A DNA stretch of 64,000 bases from Gremmenia infestans (taxonomy: Eukaryota > Ascomycota > Leotiomycetes > Helotiales > Hamatocanthoscyphaceae): contig JAFEVB010000005.1 of assembly GCA_032629725.1 (NCBI GenBank), forward strand, positions 744,001-808,000, read 5' to 3'. Numbering within the stretch: the first letter of the stretch is position 1; each line of letters begins with the position of its first letter. The notes beneath the pieces were generated by a model. The model ran no database searches. It had not been told where the DNA came from and worked only from the letters and a program-made list of their open reading frames with translations. Of the stretch, positions 1-14,015 are shown piece by piece. Both the position numbers and the translations under genes were made by a program.

Positions 1-685
1 ACCTTATAAGTCAACCCTTCATTACTTTTCCGGTACCCATCTGACTCAATAACAGCACCTGGCCGAGCAGCTGTATATGCAAGAATAAGGAGGAAAAAAG
101 CTGTCTGGATACGAAAGCGCTCTTTCCGATAGTTGTAATAATCTTCTTTCCATAGATAGCAGAGAAGTGTATCAAGATCCTGAGTGTCCATCATTGGCTT
201 TGCGCGACCTACACTTCTTAAGGCCAGTGAATCTTTTAACTCGGTCTTGATATACTAAACCCAAGTTAAAATTTTAGCTAAAAGAGAAGATGAGAGAAGT
301 ATTGACTTACTTGCTTCACTTCAGCTGAAACCTCTTTAGGGATCCTCACACCATATTTCCGTTGGTAGGCTGTCGCAAGACGGGTAACATACGCAGTTAA
401 AGTATTTATAGATAGACGATCGCTGATCTGACCGGAATGTTCAATTACCAGCACTTTGAAGAATGCTTTCTCCCACTTGGCATCAGGAATTTGATTTGGC
501 TTGCCAATCCGAGTAGCATAATCTTCCCAGAATGATAGGATTATGTCATATCCTCTACTAGTTGGGTGGGCGACTGTAGGGACGTATCGCTCGCTTGTTT
601 TATGCTCGATCTGTTCAGCAGATTTAAGCAGTTCCTCTTGGGAAAGTGTAATAGCTGCTGAACGCTTTATCTTTGGCTTCCCCAT
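1..685 (-). CDS. DUF3435 tyrosine recombinase-like protein, 5' part (runs off left edge)
   Basis: This is a two-exon model: exon 1 is 311-685 and exon 2 is 254 to beyond base 1. The intron (255-310) has a GTAAGT donor and a TTTAG acceptor, phase 0. About 209 residues are visible. The N-terminal half (ILSFWEDYATRIGKPNQIP, later LSINTLTAYVTRLATAYQRK) resembles the SAM-like core-binding region of fungal DUF3435/FluG-domain proteins. Exon 2 carries LALRSVGRAKPMM and then LILAYTAARPGAVIES, where the Arg of AARPGA fits the first catalytic Arg of tyrosine recombinases. The His-Arg-Tyr part of the active site lies outside the window. DUF3435 proteins include the captains of Starship elements, but degenerate or domesticated copies are common, so an active element cannot be claimed. 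If it were a captain, its element would extend to the left of this window. Confidence 0.75.
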
Positions 686-1041
686 CTTTTATGTTGGAAC
701 AAGCGAAAATGTCTTTGAGATAGGATTGCTCAGCAGAAAGTCAAATATGAAAGAGAGCAAGTGAATAATAGGAAAGGGAAGATCCTTAGAAGAAGAGAAA
801 CATGTTTAGGAAAATAATCGCTGTCACCTACGGTGGGATTGGCATACTCTCTGAATAATGCACTGCATTCAATAACTTAATACGGTTATTCAGAACACCA
901 TCACGCATACGTGTGTTGGTAAGTTGGGCAGCTGCTTTTAGTAAACAGGGTTGCGGGAAACAGGAATCCGGCAACGAGTTTTAAAAGTGGCGGGGCGCAT
1001 ATGTTAGAATAAACAAATGTTTTATACTTAAAAAAATTCCG
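686..1041. other. Intergene upstream of the DUF3435 gene
   Basis: This stretch separates the recombinase start from the tRNA-Gly gene. I see no ORF, terminal inverted repeat or duplicated target site that could be defended as an element boundary. Confidence 0.5.
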
Positions 1042-1174
1042 GCACTCTTGGTTTAGTGGTAAAATCAGCGCTTCCCATACTTTAGTATGCGCTGGCCCCG
1101 GGTTGTAAGTTTTAGTTCAAATTCAGCATCTAGTAACTTTATCTAATTATGTTTCAGCGATTCCCGGAGGGTGC
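1042..1174 (+). tRNA. tRNA-Gly(CCC) with anticodon-loop intron and a 53-nt GT-AG insertion in the T-loop
   Basis: The cloverleaf can be drawn from the sequence. The acceptor stem GCACTCT (1042-1048) pairs with AGGGTGC (1168-1174). The D-arm is GTTTAGTGGTAAAAT and the anticodon stem is AGCGC/GCGCT. The loop starts TTCCCA (anticodon CCC) and is followed by an intron of about 10 nt near 1078-1088. T-stem CCGGG (1098-1102) pairs with CCCGG (1163-1167). The T-loop TT|CGATT is interrupted at 1105-1157 by a segment starting GTAAGT and ending TTTCAG. This splits the internal B-box promoter. A near-consensus B box (GTTCAAATTC) lies inside the insert around 1115-1124. It could be a pseudogene, or a tRNA carrying an inserted spliceosomal-type intron. 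No CCA is encoded, as expected in eukaryotes. Confidence 0.75.
1105..1157 (+). other. 53-nt intron-like insertion inside tRNA-Gly T-loop
   Basis: The insert has a perfect 5' splice-site consensus (GTAAGT), a CTAAT branch-like motif at about 1142-1146 and a TTTCAG 3' end. Its length matches spliceosomal introns elsewhere in this window. Removing it exactly restores a canonical TTCGATT T-loop. Confidence 0.7.
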
Positions 1175-4100
1175 ACACATCACGTTCATTTTGCTAAATT
1201 TTTATACTTCTTTTGAACATAACTTACCTTTTGCCAAATCCTTTTACAAAAAGCGGCAAAAACTCAAAGCGGGGATAAATAAGCGAGAGCTTAACCTTTT
1301 GTGCAACCGGAACATCTTGCCGCATAGCTTCCTCTCCTTTTATAAAAATCCCGAATTCCATAATTTTCAATTGATAACCTAGCTTATTTATAATACTCTG
1401 ATTAGTCTATTGAATTTCATACCTTAGCTAATTAGCTGATATATAAGGCTCTTGTTGATCTACTAACAGATTAACAGGTGATTATGACATATTGGACCAC
1501 CCGGGCCAGCCCTTTTTCGTAACTCCAATAGCACGATTTGCAAGCTTGATCTCCTGATACGTCCACATGTGTGTCATCCAAGCTTCGGGCGGGGCGTGGT
1601 GTGAACTTCTCTTCACAAATTGATTACTATACCTTTCTAACATAAAATCGCAACAGTCTCTACGGGATCCGCCGATCGACTGTTAACTTCAATACCAACG
1701 CGTGGCAATTAAGCAAGCCCATCTTTAGAATCTCTTCTTGCAGTGCAAGGTTTTCTACACCACCTAGAATCGCAAGGATATGAATCGGATCCACTCTACA
1801 CTATTACACCCCTCATATTCTCAAAGAGGCTTCGCATCCATTGACGAGTCAAGTCCCTATCATCGAAATCGGCTCCAGCGCCTTTGATTCAGACATTGGA
1901 TTTTACGGCATAATCTTCATCTCGAAGTACTTACTCAACGGTCTCGTTTACACACCAGACAGTATGTTTCAACAGATTAAAGCAAACATCAATTTTATAT
2001 CTGGCTTCAAAGGCTCGGTATCCAGAAGACTAGCTTGCATACCTGGGTTCGTTCGTTGAATTTTGAAAAGGCTTTTAAGGACTTTAAGGCTTCGTGTGTC
2101 TCCCAATAACGGGATTGCTTTTTGGAAGCATTTCTTACGGAATTTATCGTGTCTACCCTAGTTGCGAAAGAGTGTCTTAATTTCGGTGTTGTTTCTTACT
2201 CGTGGTTGCCTGTTTTTGATGGTTGGTAGAGCTGCCTGGATTGCGGAATTTTTAAAGAAGATATTAGGGACGCAGTATATTTAAGTTGGGTCGAGCGTCG
2301 TACATGAGCCATTGAACAAAGAGATGGAAGGTCATGACACCAAATTGCAGCTGAACTGCTGCCGAGGATGCTGCTCATGATTTGCCATAAAAGATGTGTA
2401 GATCTTGCTGAAACGAGAGTTGTTTTTGCGTTTTTGTTAAAAGGTTGCATCAGGTTATGGCTTGCTACTTTGCAGATGCATAGATTCAAAAGGAGAGCCT
2501 TGAGTGATGGACCTCTTCTCACGTAAAGAGATAATATTGCATCTCAATTCTTTGAAAGTTTTGAATTTGGTAATTGGCACTTGAAACCGTATCTTTTGTT
2601 GTTTCTAGTTTATATTTTATTTTGCATCACACTTCTTATTATTGCCTATGAAATCTCCTAGTCAGGTCCGCAGCTTGAAGGCAGCTAAATCCAGGGTGTC
2701 CCTTAACTGCTAGAGTCTTTCTTTCCAAGTATTTGTTGAGAGGTTGGAACGCAGAGGATTACCCATTTCAAGGAATATGCTAAACTCTTGCCAACGATCT
2801 GTTTGAGTCAATAGTCTTCATCCCATTATTGAATGCACTCTTCGCTGGTTTCGTTGGCGAAAGTGAAACCCGATCCACGTCCTTGTGGATTCAAAATTCG
2901 GTGTGATTTCAAAGTCGATATATGCTGGAACTTCAGCTATCTATCTAATTACAAAGCTAGGGATTCTCTCATTTGTAATAGTCGAAGTCGAAGGAATAAG
3001 TTTGAGAGCTAGTCATGTGACTCGCTTCATTTAGGGGTAAAGGAGGAGTGGGCCTGACGGTACTTTTAGGCGTACACATCCGAGCTTTCCTTGCCGGTGG
3101 GATGTATTTATTACTAATGATCCCCTAGACCCAAAGGAGTCAAACGCTTTTGACTGCGCAGTAATCCACTCATCTCCGTATCTTATTGTTTTATGTACAA
3201 AGTATACAGTACACCTCATGGATAAGGCTGTCTGCATGGTCGATTTGACTTCTCTTCTCGAATTTTCTTGCCTCTTAGCTGTTTCACAAGGGGCGGGGCG
3301 GGGCAAGTGGAGAGTGGGGCTCCTCCGTAAGGCACACAGTACCTCCGTACAGGGTGTCATCACCAAATCTGCATCTCAAGGATTATGAAACTTTGAGAGG
3401 CTTATATAGACTCCGGCTCTTAGAAATGTTCTTATTCTAGTATAAGAACTCTTTTTAGCGGTTTAAACTCTAATTGAGGCATAAATGATTATATTTAAGG
3501 ATCTATCTCGCTAATCAAGACCTTGTTTTAGCTACGAAGTATATTATAATCCTTGAAATGCAGATTTGGTAACAACACCCTGTACCTACTATAACATGCA
3601 TGTTGCTCCGCTCGACGTATCAATAGGGGCAATTGCCTTGATTGCGTTAATCGGTATTAATAGTGCATGTTAAATGCAACTCTCTAACATATTTCTTATT
3701 GATCTATTGCTAACGGTTCTATAGCGGGCAGAGAATATCGGAAAATCACCAAGGTAGGCAATCTGAAGAAAAACACAAGAGTAAGCTCTACCAACGCGGT
3801 AAGAATCTAAAGGTTCTCGTAAAATGCGGCTTATAAATCCTATGCTGGACTACGTACAGTACTTCTTTATTTGATAGGGGTATATCGTAAAAAAGAGCAA
3901 GACACTGATCTGTAAAGTACGTACTGTAATATGCATAGCCCGGTCGCTTCCCACAGATGATTTCCGATAAACTTACAGAGAAACTTGCTGGTGGACTTCT
4001 GCTTTCGTTTTCTTTTTTTGTTTTTGCTAACAGGATCGGGAGTAATTTTGTTCCTTGTCATCATAAGTAATCGGAGACTTTGGCATTGGTTACCCCGAAT

Positions 4101-5590
4101 CTGTTCCAACTTTCCAGAGTACCAACTTCCGCTTTAGTCAGCGTGGGAGCCGTTGGATTTCAATTTGCCTGAGCCGCAAGGATGTATGTGACTGCCAAGA
4201 CTACCAACCGCTTGTTAGAGATTACATCCCGGATGGTTTATGAATAAAGTTCGACAGTGCCGGGGTCTAGTGAGATGGGCGTATTATGTGCAAGACGACA
4301 TTTGTAGAAGGACAAATTGACGAGGAACATTTAAAGAGATGGGATTGATAACACACGCTTATTGAGATAGTTATATTGGTGAGCATGGAACGCTATTGGT
4401 ACGATTATCTCGTCGTAGGATTAAGGCAATTGAAACCCTTTTTCTTATTGGCCAGTGACCACCAACACCATTATCCCGTTGCGAAGAAAATCTGCCGACC
4501 CCTAGAGATAGAGCTAGCCGAGAAGAGCCGGAGCCACCATGCTTCCCGATCACCCCCTGCGCAAGTTTTGATCGCATCGCTGATTAACGAACGATGCAAG
4601 AATTAGCTCCGTAGGTACTGTACACCCCGGCTATCTTCTCGACCCCTCGAATCGAATTCTCGGACTTGAGGCTATGCTACAGTAACACCATTCATTTTCT
4701 TCAATACAATCTGATTACTCAACCGCCGTCTCTTAACAAGTTCTGACTCTTTGGGAGCTGGTGAGCCTGAAAATAGACGCACGTTTACTTCCTAGACTAG
4801 GTTATTGCATTTTCTTATGCAGTACAGTATAAAACAACGTGCTCCTGGCCCGTGCATGGGACCCCGAACGTTCTAAAAGAACGTTGTACCGTTACCCCAG
4901 GAATCCTTCCTGTTCGTAATTTACTCGAGTATCTCTTCTCGAACATTGCCCGACCAAATTCCGGGGAGGTGTTATTGGGGATGCCAACTGCCATTGCCGC
5001 TAGGCAGACCGGTGTTTTTATGCCGAGGCTTCAAAAGTTGGAAAGACTTTAGACTTTTAAAGAGTCTCGCCATTATCAACAGGTATCTTACCATATCTTA
5101 ACACTGTGCGAGTAACTCCTCCGGCATACCCGCTTGCCTTATGGAGTACCCCCACTCTCCTCTCGCCCGCCCCGCCCCCTACGAAAATCCAGGCATACCC
5201 CTGGAAAGGCGACTGGCTGTGTTTTGGCGAATAATCTGGCCTGGTGGGCTTCCCCTCGTTGATCAATGGCCCGAATGGCCCCGAGTCTCTTGACGTTCGT
5301 TGACTGGTCTTTCACGAGTACGTATGTTACTAACTAGAAGTTGCGTCTCTTGACAGCCAAGTATGCACTATCAAATGTTAGTTAATGATTCAAGTCTTCG
5401 TACTCGCTGGTTGACCGTAAATCAGGATGGATTCCATCGCCAGTGGTGCATGATGGTTCCAAACGGCTCTGACCAGTGAGAGTATCCAGAGATATTCAAG
5501 TCCGCATGCCAAGCGACCCAATTTCTTGAGTCCGAGCAGTATGCTAGGTGCCTACCGAATTAGTTAATTCTGTTTACAAAGACAAAAGAC
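1175..5590. other. Long gene-poor stretch
   Basis: About 4.4 kb with only short ORFs under 115 codons that lack recognisable domains, consistent splice sites or coding-like composition. The ORF at 1841-2059 reads like a hydrophobic peptide but has no supporting context. I see no intact transposon ends. The stretch may hold decayed repeats or non-coding transcripts. Confidence 0.5.
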
Positions 5591-5591
5591 A

Positions 5592-5598
5592 TTACTAA
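5592..5598 (+). promoter_or_regulatory. Candidate Yap1/AP-1 response element (TTACTAA)
   Basis: A perfect TTACTAA 7-mer lies about 0.5 kb upstream of the catalase-peroxidase start. Yap1-family bZIP factors bind this sequence in oxidative-stress promoters. The match is seen directly; its function is inferred from the neighbour only. Confidence 0.35.
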
Positions 5599-5994
5599 GC
5601 AGCAACTAACTAGAGACAGCTAAAACTTTGACCATTCAGAGGTTCTTATTGGCCACTCCACCTTGAACACATTGCCTTCTGAATAATCCCCGGTCACTCC
5701 GTCACCGGTATAGCTGCCACAGTGATCCGACGTTCTGGGTTTTTTAGGGTCAAATCGTGTGATGCCAGATTTTATCAGGTCAGGTTCCACTGAATTGGCT
5801 TTCTGGCGAGGTGATGCCCTAAATCATTCGGACTTTAGGCCGCTTGCTGAACAAGGCGCGCCTTCGTAAAGCTAAAACCTAAATCCTAGCGGCGATTGTT
5901 CAGGGTATGATGGTAATTTTAACCTTTCCTTTACCTTCCCTTCTGAGTACGTGCTTACCCTTGTCAGTTGAACTAACAACAGTATGTGCTCAGG

Positions 5995-6004
5995 TATATA
6001 AAAG
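5995..6004 (+). promoter_or_regulatory. TATA box of the catalase-peroxidase gene
   Basis: TATATAAAAG lies 97 bases before the ATG at 6101. It is a strong canonical TATA element, consistent with an inducible gene. Confidence 0.6.
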
Positions 6005-6100
6005 TCGCGCGCTGGCCATCAAACGCAATGTTCTCCCCCGCTCCGATCGCTGCTGAACTCTCCAAGTCGTTTCATTTACAGCTTGCCTGCTCCTCCTATC

Positions 6101-8882
<2,782 letters not shown>

Positions 8883-10192
8883 TAGGCATTACCTCGATAC
8901 TCGGGATGCCAGTTTGGTTTGCAATTTTGACAACCCAAAATTTTATTCAAATTTCAGAAAGTATATATTTCCAACAATGTATAAATAGAGATACACCAAG
9001 CAATGATATGTTGTCTTATAGAAGTGGTTTTGACGTATAACGAACAAGTCGCCCTGCCGAACAAGTATGAGAGATAAAGATGGAGGGAGACTAGAGCCTG
9101 CCAATGAATTAGTAATTTGGTCCACACGGCCAGAACGAAGAGAAGGGCGAGCAGGGGGGGGCAAAACAAGGTCTTTGGTAACGAACACACTGGTGCCTCA
9201 TCATACGGGCTTTCAATCATTTGCTGCAATTCATTCGGCATATTTCTGAACAGTTCGCATACATCCTCCGCTTCTGTCGCAGTCTAAGTCCACACATAGC
9301 TGCCGTTTCTGGATGTTGGGAACCCCATTCAACAAAATGAAGCCAGTCTCGAAACACTTCTCGAGCACATGCCATTGAACTTTCCCAATTGATGACCACG
9401 AGGAGTCCTAAGTACGTCTTCTCTCTCGCAGAATCCCTCAAACTTTCTCAATGACTTCGGCGCGACTCGCTGGCGTCGCTGGGTACAGCTCAATCTTGGC
9501 TCTTGCGATGTACCTACTATTTGAAGGCCATCGTCAGATAGTTGTTGATAGACAGCACGGGTGAGGAAGAATGCGGTTCGAGCAAAGAAAACTTGGTTAT
9601 TTGTTGAAAAAATGGTGGTGAATGATGGGCTGACGTTGAAGCTGCCTCGGTTGTTGAAATATCCTCGCTACCGTGAATAGGCTGAATAGCTCCATTGGCG
9701 TAGCTCTCCACGGGACGGTCGGCTAGTGCTTCTTACTTTGAGGCGTTGAAAAAGGAACATGTGATGCTGGGCTGTACCTCGTATTTTGGGAGTTCAATTT
9801 AAGTCCTGGCCCGTTGAGCTCCGTTGAGTAGACCGTTTTGATTCACAATCAGGTGTTCTGAGCTATAGCTAGCTATTGGCTAGATGGAGAATAAGAGAAG
9901 GATACTTACTTGCTCACCTGCAAGGGAACTAATTCACGAAGAACGGGAATTGACTGTGGATTTGAGACATGTTGTTAAAATTTCCTCACTTTTCTTCCTC
10001 GTTTGAGTATGTTTCTAGCATGATTGAATGAGATTGTAATCTTCCATACCATTGTGAAGTTAACACCTGAAATTAGCGATAATAGATGTTCTGACCTTAG
10101 ACGTCTCGAGCTTTTCGTACTTCCTCCATCAAAATAACATATCTCCATCTCCGTCTTCTTTTATGCGATATGCGAAATCTGACTACCAGCAC
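8883..10192. other. Intergene without supportable gene
   Basis: This stretch contains the 3' side of katG and several ORFs under 100 codons on the minus strand (around 9217-9441 and 9517-9711). They have no recognisable domain and no convincing splice links. Confidence 0.5.
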
Positions 10193-11359
10193 TCACACAC
10201 CCATCAAATCATCCCATAAATTCTCAGTCCCGGACGCATCTTCCAAGATCTGATCTCCCCGCCTAGGATAGCCTAACATATCGAAAAAGGACTGCCGTGC
10301 CCAATTCCAGGGACGCACAATCAAAATGCTCGTGACCAAAAAGGTTAAACCAAAGCTTATCCCGCTCACAATCTCGGCAGCTTCCTCTAGACCAAGTGGC
10401 TTGTAAAGATGCTTGGTCGTCCAATCGCCAGCTTTACCAAGATAGTAGAAGAGGCTCCCCTTGTGATCGTAAAAATTATTGTCCATGTATTCGTTGAAGC
10501 GGAGCACGCTTTGCATGAACCCGTCCCACGGCTCAAATTGCTCGTATAGTCTATCCCCACGCATGATGGAGAGCATCTGCTCTGTTGGGCCCGGAAAGAC
10601 AGAGGATGACAGTCCGGTATACGAGTCTTTAAGTGGAAATTCTATGACACGGACGGTGACCTGGCGGAGGTTTGAGAGCCTGCTAGAATATGTTAATCCG
10701 GATTCGATATCTTCGGGTAGTGGTGCGGTGTCCTCGATCAAGAAATGTAGTAGTGAAGGTGCTTTGACACCCCAAACTCCACATAGGAAGCCGACTGTGT
10801 CATCACATTTGGCATAAAATAGTTGCGTTTTGTTGAGGGTGGATGGGATGTAACCGGCTTTGACAGCAGTTTCGAATGCAGTATCCCATTCGCTGATGAG
10901 CGGCCATGCCCATTCGGAGATATACACCCACTGTTCCTTTGGCGGAGGGGTCGGACAAGAAGGGCTTGTGTCCAGCATCAACGTATCAAGGTCGCCGTAT
11001 TTGTCAATTGGCGTGTGATCATTTTCGTTGTATTCTAGTGGCTGGATGAAGCCTAGCTTGGAAGCCCAATCGTTGAAATTCAGTCGAAGCACTTGGAAGT
11101 CATTATTCCTGTCTTGAAAGTCCCGGAAGGTCATCTCAGAGACACCCCAATCATTTGAGAGGTCTTTCAGCTCGTGTAACCAGAAATTGGTGTTTATGTC
11201 GATCTGCTCAGTTTGCCAAAAGGCGAAATATAACCCATTCGAGATGCCGGATATGAGGGGCAGTGCCGTTAATGGAAGGGTGATGAGAAAGAGCCATTTG
11301 AAGAATTTCCAAACAGTTCGTGAGAAACTTTTGCTAGCATTCCAAATTGATTTGACCAT
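10193..11359 (-). CDS. Membrane protein with a thioredoxin-like segment, unknown function
   Basis: A single exon encodes 388 residues. A hydrophobic segment near residues 18-40 (WLFLITLPLTALPLISGIS) and a second near 330-350 (IVSGISFGLTFLVTSILIV) bracket a soluble region, so the middle probably faces the ER lumen or cell exterior. Within it, FYAKCDDTVGFLCGVWGVKAPSLLHFL (about residues 180-207) looks like the end of a thioredoxin fold: CxxxxxxxC spacing, then the G-V-x-x-x-P strand with the cis-Pro. The classical CxxC active site is not obvious. I do not recognise a named family. A fungus-specific, thioredoxin-like membrane protein is the best description; the fold call is inference from pattern. 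Confidence 0.75.
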   Translation of the reverse strand: MVKSIWNASKSFSRTVWKFFKWLFLITLPLTALPLISGISNGLYFAFWQTEQIDINTNFWLHELKDLSNDWGVSEMTFRDFQDRNNDFQVLRLNFNDWASKLGFIQPLEYNENDHTPIDKYGDLDTLMLDTSPSCPTPPPKEQWVYISEWAWPLISEWDTAFETAVKAGYIPSTLNKTQLFYAKCDDTVGFLCGVWGVKAPSLLHFLIEDTAPLPEDIESGLTYSSRLSNLRQVTVRVIEFPLKDSYTGLSSSVFPGPTEQMLSIMRGDRLYEQFEPWDGFMQSVLRFNEYMDNNFYDHKGSLFYYLGKAGDWTTKHLYKPLGLEEAAEIVSGISFGLTFLVTSILIVRPWNWARQSFFDMLGYPRRGDQILEDASGTENLWDDLMGV

Positions 11360-12706
11360 TCTGGCAGTATGTGCTCCAACTGCGCTCCATGCTTACATCG
11401 TCGAATTTTTTCCCGTCCTTAGGTCGTCTAGGGAAAGGGGGAGGCGCATGTAGTGGCGTTACTAGTCTTGCCGAATTTGGCAAGTCCGAATCTACCTACT
11501 TGCCAGGGCTCAGATCCATGATTACTTTTGGTAATTGGCATATAATATATAATATAATATAAGATATATCCTCGCGACGTCTGAATAAAAGAGCTAGGGC
11601 TTGTATGTCCCGGCTGTACAAATCCCCAGAGTACGAATTTTGATCGGATTATGTGGGTCAGGGGCAAATTTAAGCTCAAGCGAAGTCAGCGTGAGTTTGA
11701 TACTCGAGTATATTATTTACATTAATTGTATTAAAAGTGATGGTAGAGGTCATCTCAAGAAGAACTAATCTAGGAGTAGGTGCGAAGTTATTTAATGAGG
11801 CGCGAAACAGGGTTGCCATTCCTACTATAAGTGATTCATTTTGCTGTGTTAGATCCGAGCTTCTGGCAGTACGAAATGCTTTTGTCTAGTAATTGAATCG
11901 AACCAGCAGCAGTCAGTCTTCATGATCTTTGAGTATGCTATAACCTGGTGTACTGCTTAATGTACTATAGTGGCGTTGACAGTTCAGATATTTTGAAGTG
12001 CTAAGAAGTGGCAAGATTGGAATGCAGGCGACCCCTCAAATTCCGAAAGCCGCACATCGTTCACCTTACTTCCAATAGTAAAGAGCTAGAGCTGTTGTCA
12101 GCAGTAAGCTAATGGGAGATTATTTATTGATCAACATGCTTCTTTAATCGGTAATTATCGATCTCGTGGAGATCAGATCTCTGATAAACAAAGGTAAAAT
12201 TCGGGACTGGAAAGATGTTAGCGCCATCAACCTTTGAGTTTGAGGACAGTTTGATTTCAAGCTTGCTCAATTTGCGCGTTGCTCTAATCAATGAACTAGG
12301 GAGACGGTTCTGGCGACCTTTTCAAACCGGCCCGGTCAAATGGGAACTCGTGTCAGATCTTGAATCTTATCCACTGCTTTGGCACGATTATACAAAAACA
12401 AATGATTCTTCAGCATTGCTATTGGCGAGTGCTCTCTAGCGGCATATACTAGTTGTGATTGGTTCTTGACTTTGAGTCCCTATACTTTCAACTTCGACGC
12501 GCTCTTAACATATTCACTTGAGTGCCCCGCTCTACCCTCTTACGCTTGCCTCGCAATTCACCACTTACTCGACATTGCTCATAACCATGAGGTAAAATTA
12601 GCCTCGTAAATTCTCCATCTCTCGTCGATCTCTCCAAACTACTCTCAACCTCGGACCTTCGTCTTCGCCATCACAACCAAAAGTCCAGCCACAAAATCAG
12701 ATCGAA
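11360..12706. other. Intergene with AT-dinucleotide-rich tract
   Basis: This is the shared upstream region of the divergent membrane-protein and 2EXR genes. A tract of ATATAATATA-type repeats lies around 11537-11572. The short ORF at 12215-12439 has no recognisable feature. Confidence 0.5.
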
Positions 12707-13760
12707 ATGGACACAAACAGCTCGGCAGCTTCTGCGCTCTGGCAGTTGGGAGAGAATATGGCGGACATCAACCCTGAGTTCGATCTTTGTAAGCCATCGC
12801 TATTGCTCCAACACTTCACGTTCGATGCTTCTAAACATACTTGATCACATGCAACCCACTGACCTTATTATAGCAGAGCAAGCCATGCATGAGGAGTCGA
12901 AAGTCTTAAATACGCCAGTCGTGAATCAATTTGAGAACTTTCCAAATCTTGCCGTGGAACTACAGCATATGATATTCACCGAAGCCGCTCTCCAAGTTGA
13001 GCCTCGCATCATTGACGTTACCTTGGATAGAAGAAGCAAGGGAGACAGATTCATCTCGAAGTGTCCGGTTCCTGCCTTGATGGACTTTGGTTTGGGATCG
13101 AGACTTTTTGTCCGGACGTTTTACGACGAACGACCCACCAAAGGCGTCGTAAAGTTCTCCAAGGATACGTTTGTCAACTGGGAGAAAGATGTGATGTTTT
13201 TCCGACGTCTTGAAGATCTGGCCTCCCTTATCAGTCAGAGTGATCAACTGTTGTTGAAGGCACGCGGTCTCCGCCTGGCGATCATGATATGGGACATCGG
13301 TAAATTCGAAGAAATCATTGATTGTGATGGCCTTGCAAATATTGAGCAAATCATCTTCATCCGCGATATTAGGGGAGAGACGAGTGATCAAGCAGGAGTC
13401 CTCACATTGAAAGCTATGAACGAAAACGACATTTCGGGAGTATACAGTGCTAGGCTACGCTTAATGAATTCACGCTATAAGACCCAGGGGTCTTTGAAGC
13501 AATTTGTGGCTATGGATACCGATCGAGATCCCACATCCAAGTACAACACCCAGAAGGGTAGAACTGCGGAGCAGAAGAAAAAGGAGAAGGCAGCAGAAAA
13601 AAAAATCCTACAAATCACCCAGGATTCCCTACGTAGAGCCCAGTAAGCTAGATCCCCCACTATCAACTGGTACATACTAACACCCAATCGCAGGCTTCTA
13701 ACCATCGACGCAAAGCAATCGAAGGAGCGGGAGATGGAGGTCGAATCAACAAGCTCGTGA
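12707..13760 (+). CDS. 2EXR-domain protein
   Basis: Exons 12707-12788, 12874-13642 and 13694-13760 give 305 residues. The last intron has a GTAAGC donor and an exact TACTAAC branch point. FPNLAVELQHMIFTEAAL (about residues 45-62) followed by VEPRIIDV is the signature of the fungal 2EXR family, large and lineage-expanded, of unknown function. The C-terminal part is Lys/Glu rich (about residues 260-285). Oddity: after the TGA at 13758-13760 the same frame stays open for 84 codons to TAG at 14013-14015, with coding-like composition. The annotated 3' end may therefore be premature (readthrough, nonsense mutation, or a missed 45-nt intron at 13757-13801 that would remove the stop in frame). Confidence 0.85.
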
Positions 13761-14015
13761 ACACCAGACCTCGGAAATACAGAACGACCAAGCGCATACA
13801 GTAACCAGAGCTCTGATCATTCAAGTCAACGCAACTCCTGCACGCGCATGGCTCTGCTCTCTGTTTTACATTCCGCTATGGAGGATGTCGAGAAAACCGG
13901 GGAACTTATGACTGAAGATCTTGATTTCGTTCTGCGAGATCGGTTTAGACGCTACACTGGTGGAGATTATGGGAGGGCATGGATGGGCACTGATCATCAT
14001 GAGCTTTGCGGATAG
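13761..14015 (+). other. In-frame open extension after the 2EXR stop codon
   Basis: 84 sense codons follow the TGA in the same frame. They include an acidic segment (MEDVEKTGELMTEDLDFVLR) and end in TAG. This could be a lost C-terminus, a readthrough tail or a product of alternative splicing. Confidence 0.4.

Noticed and set aside
1841..2059. 72-codon ORF with hydrophobic segment
   Set aside because: No family, splice partner or promoter support in a gene-poor region.
1175..5590. RIP-degraded transposon
   Set aside because: Composition is mixed, not uniformly AT-rich, and no terminal repeats or transposase traces were found by eye. A RIP index and repeat search would be needed.
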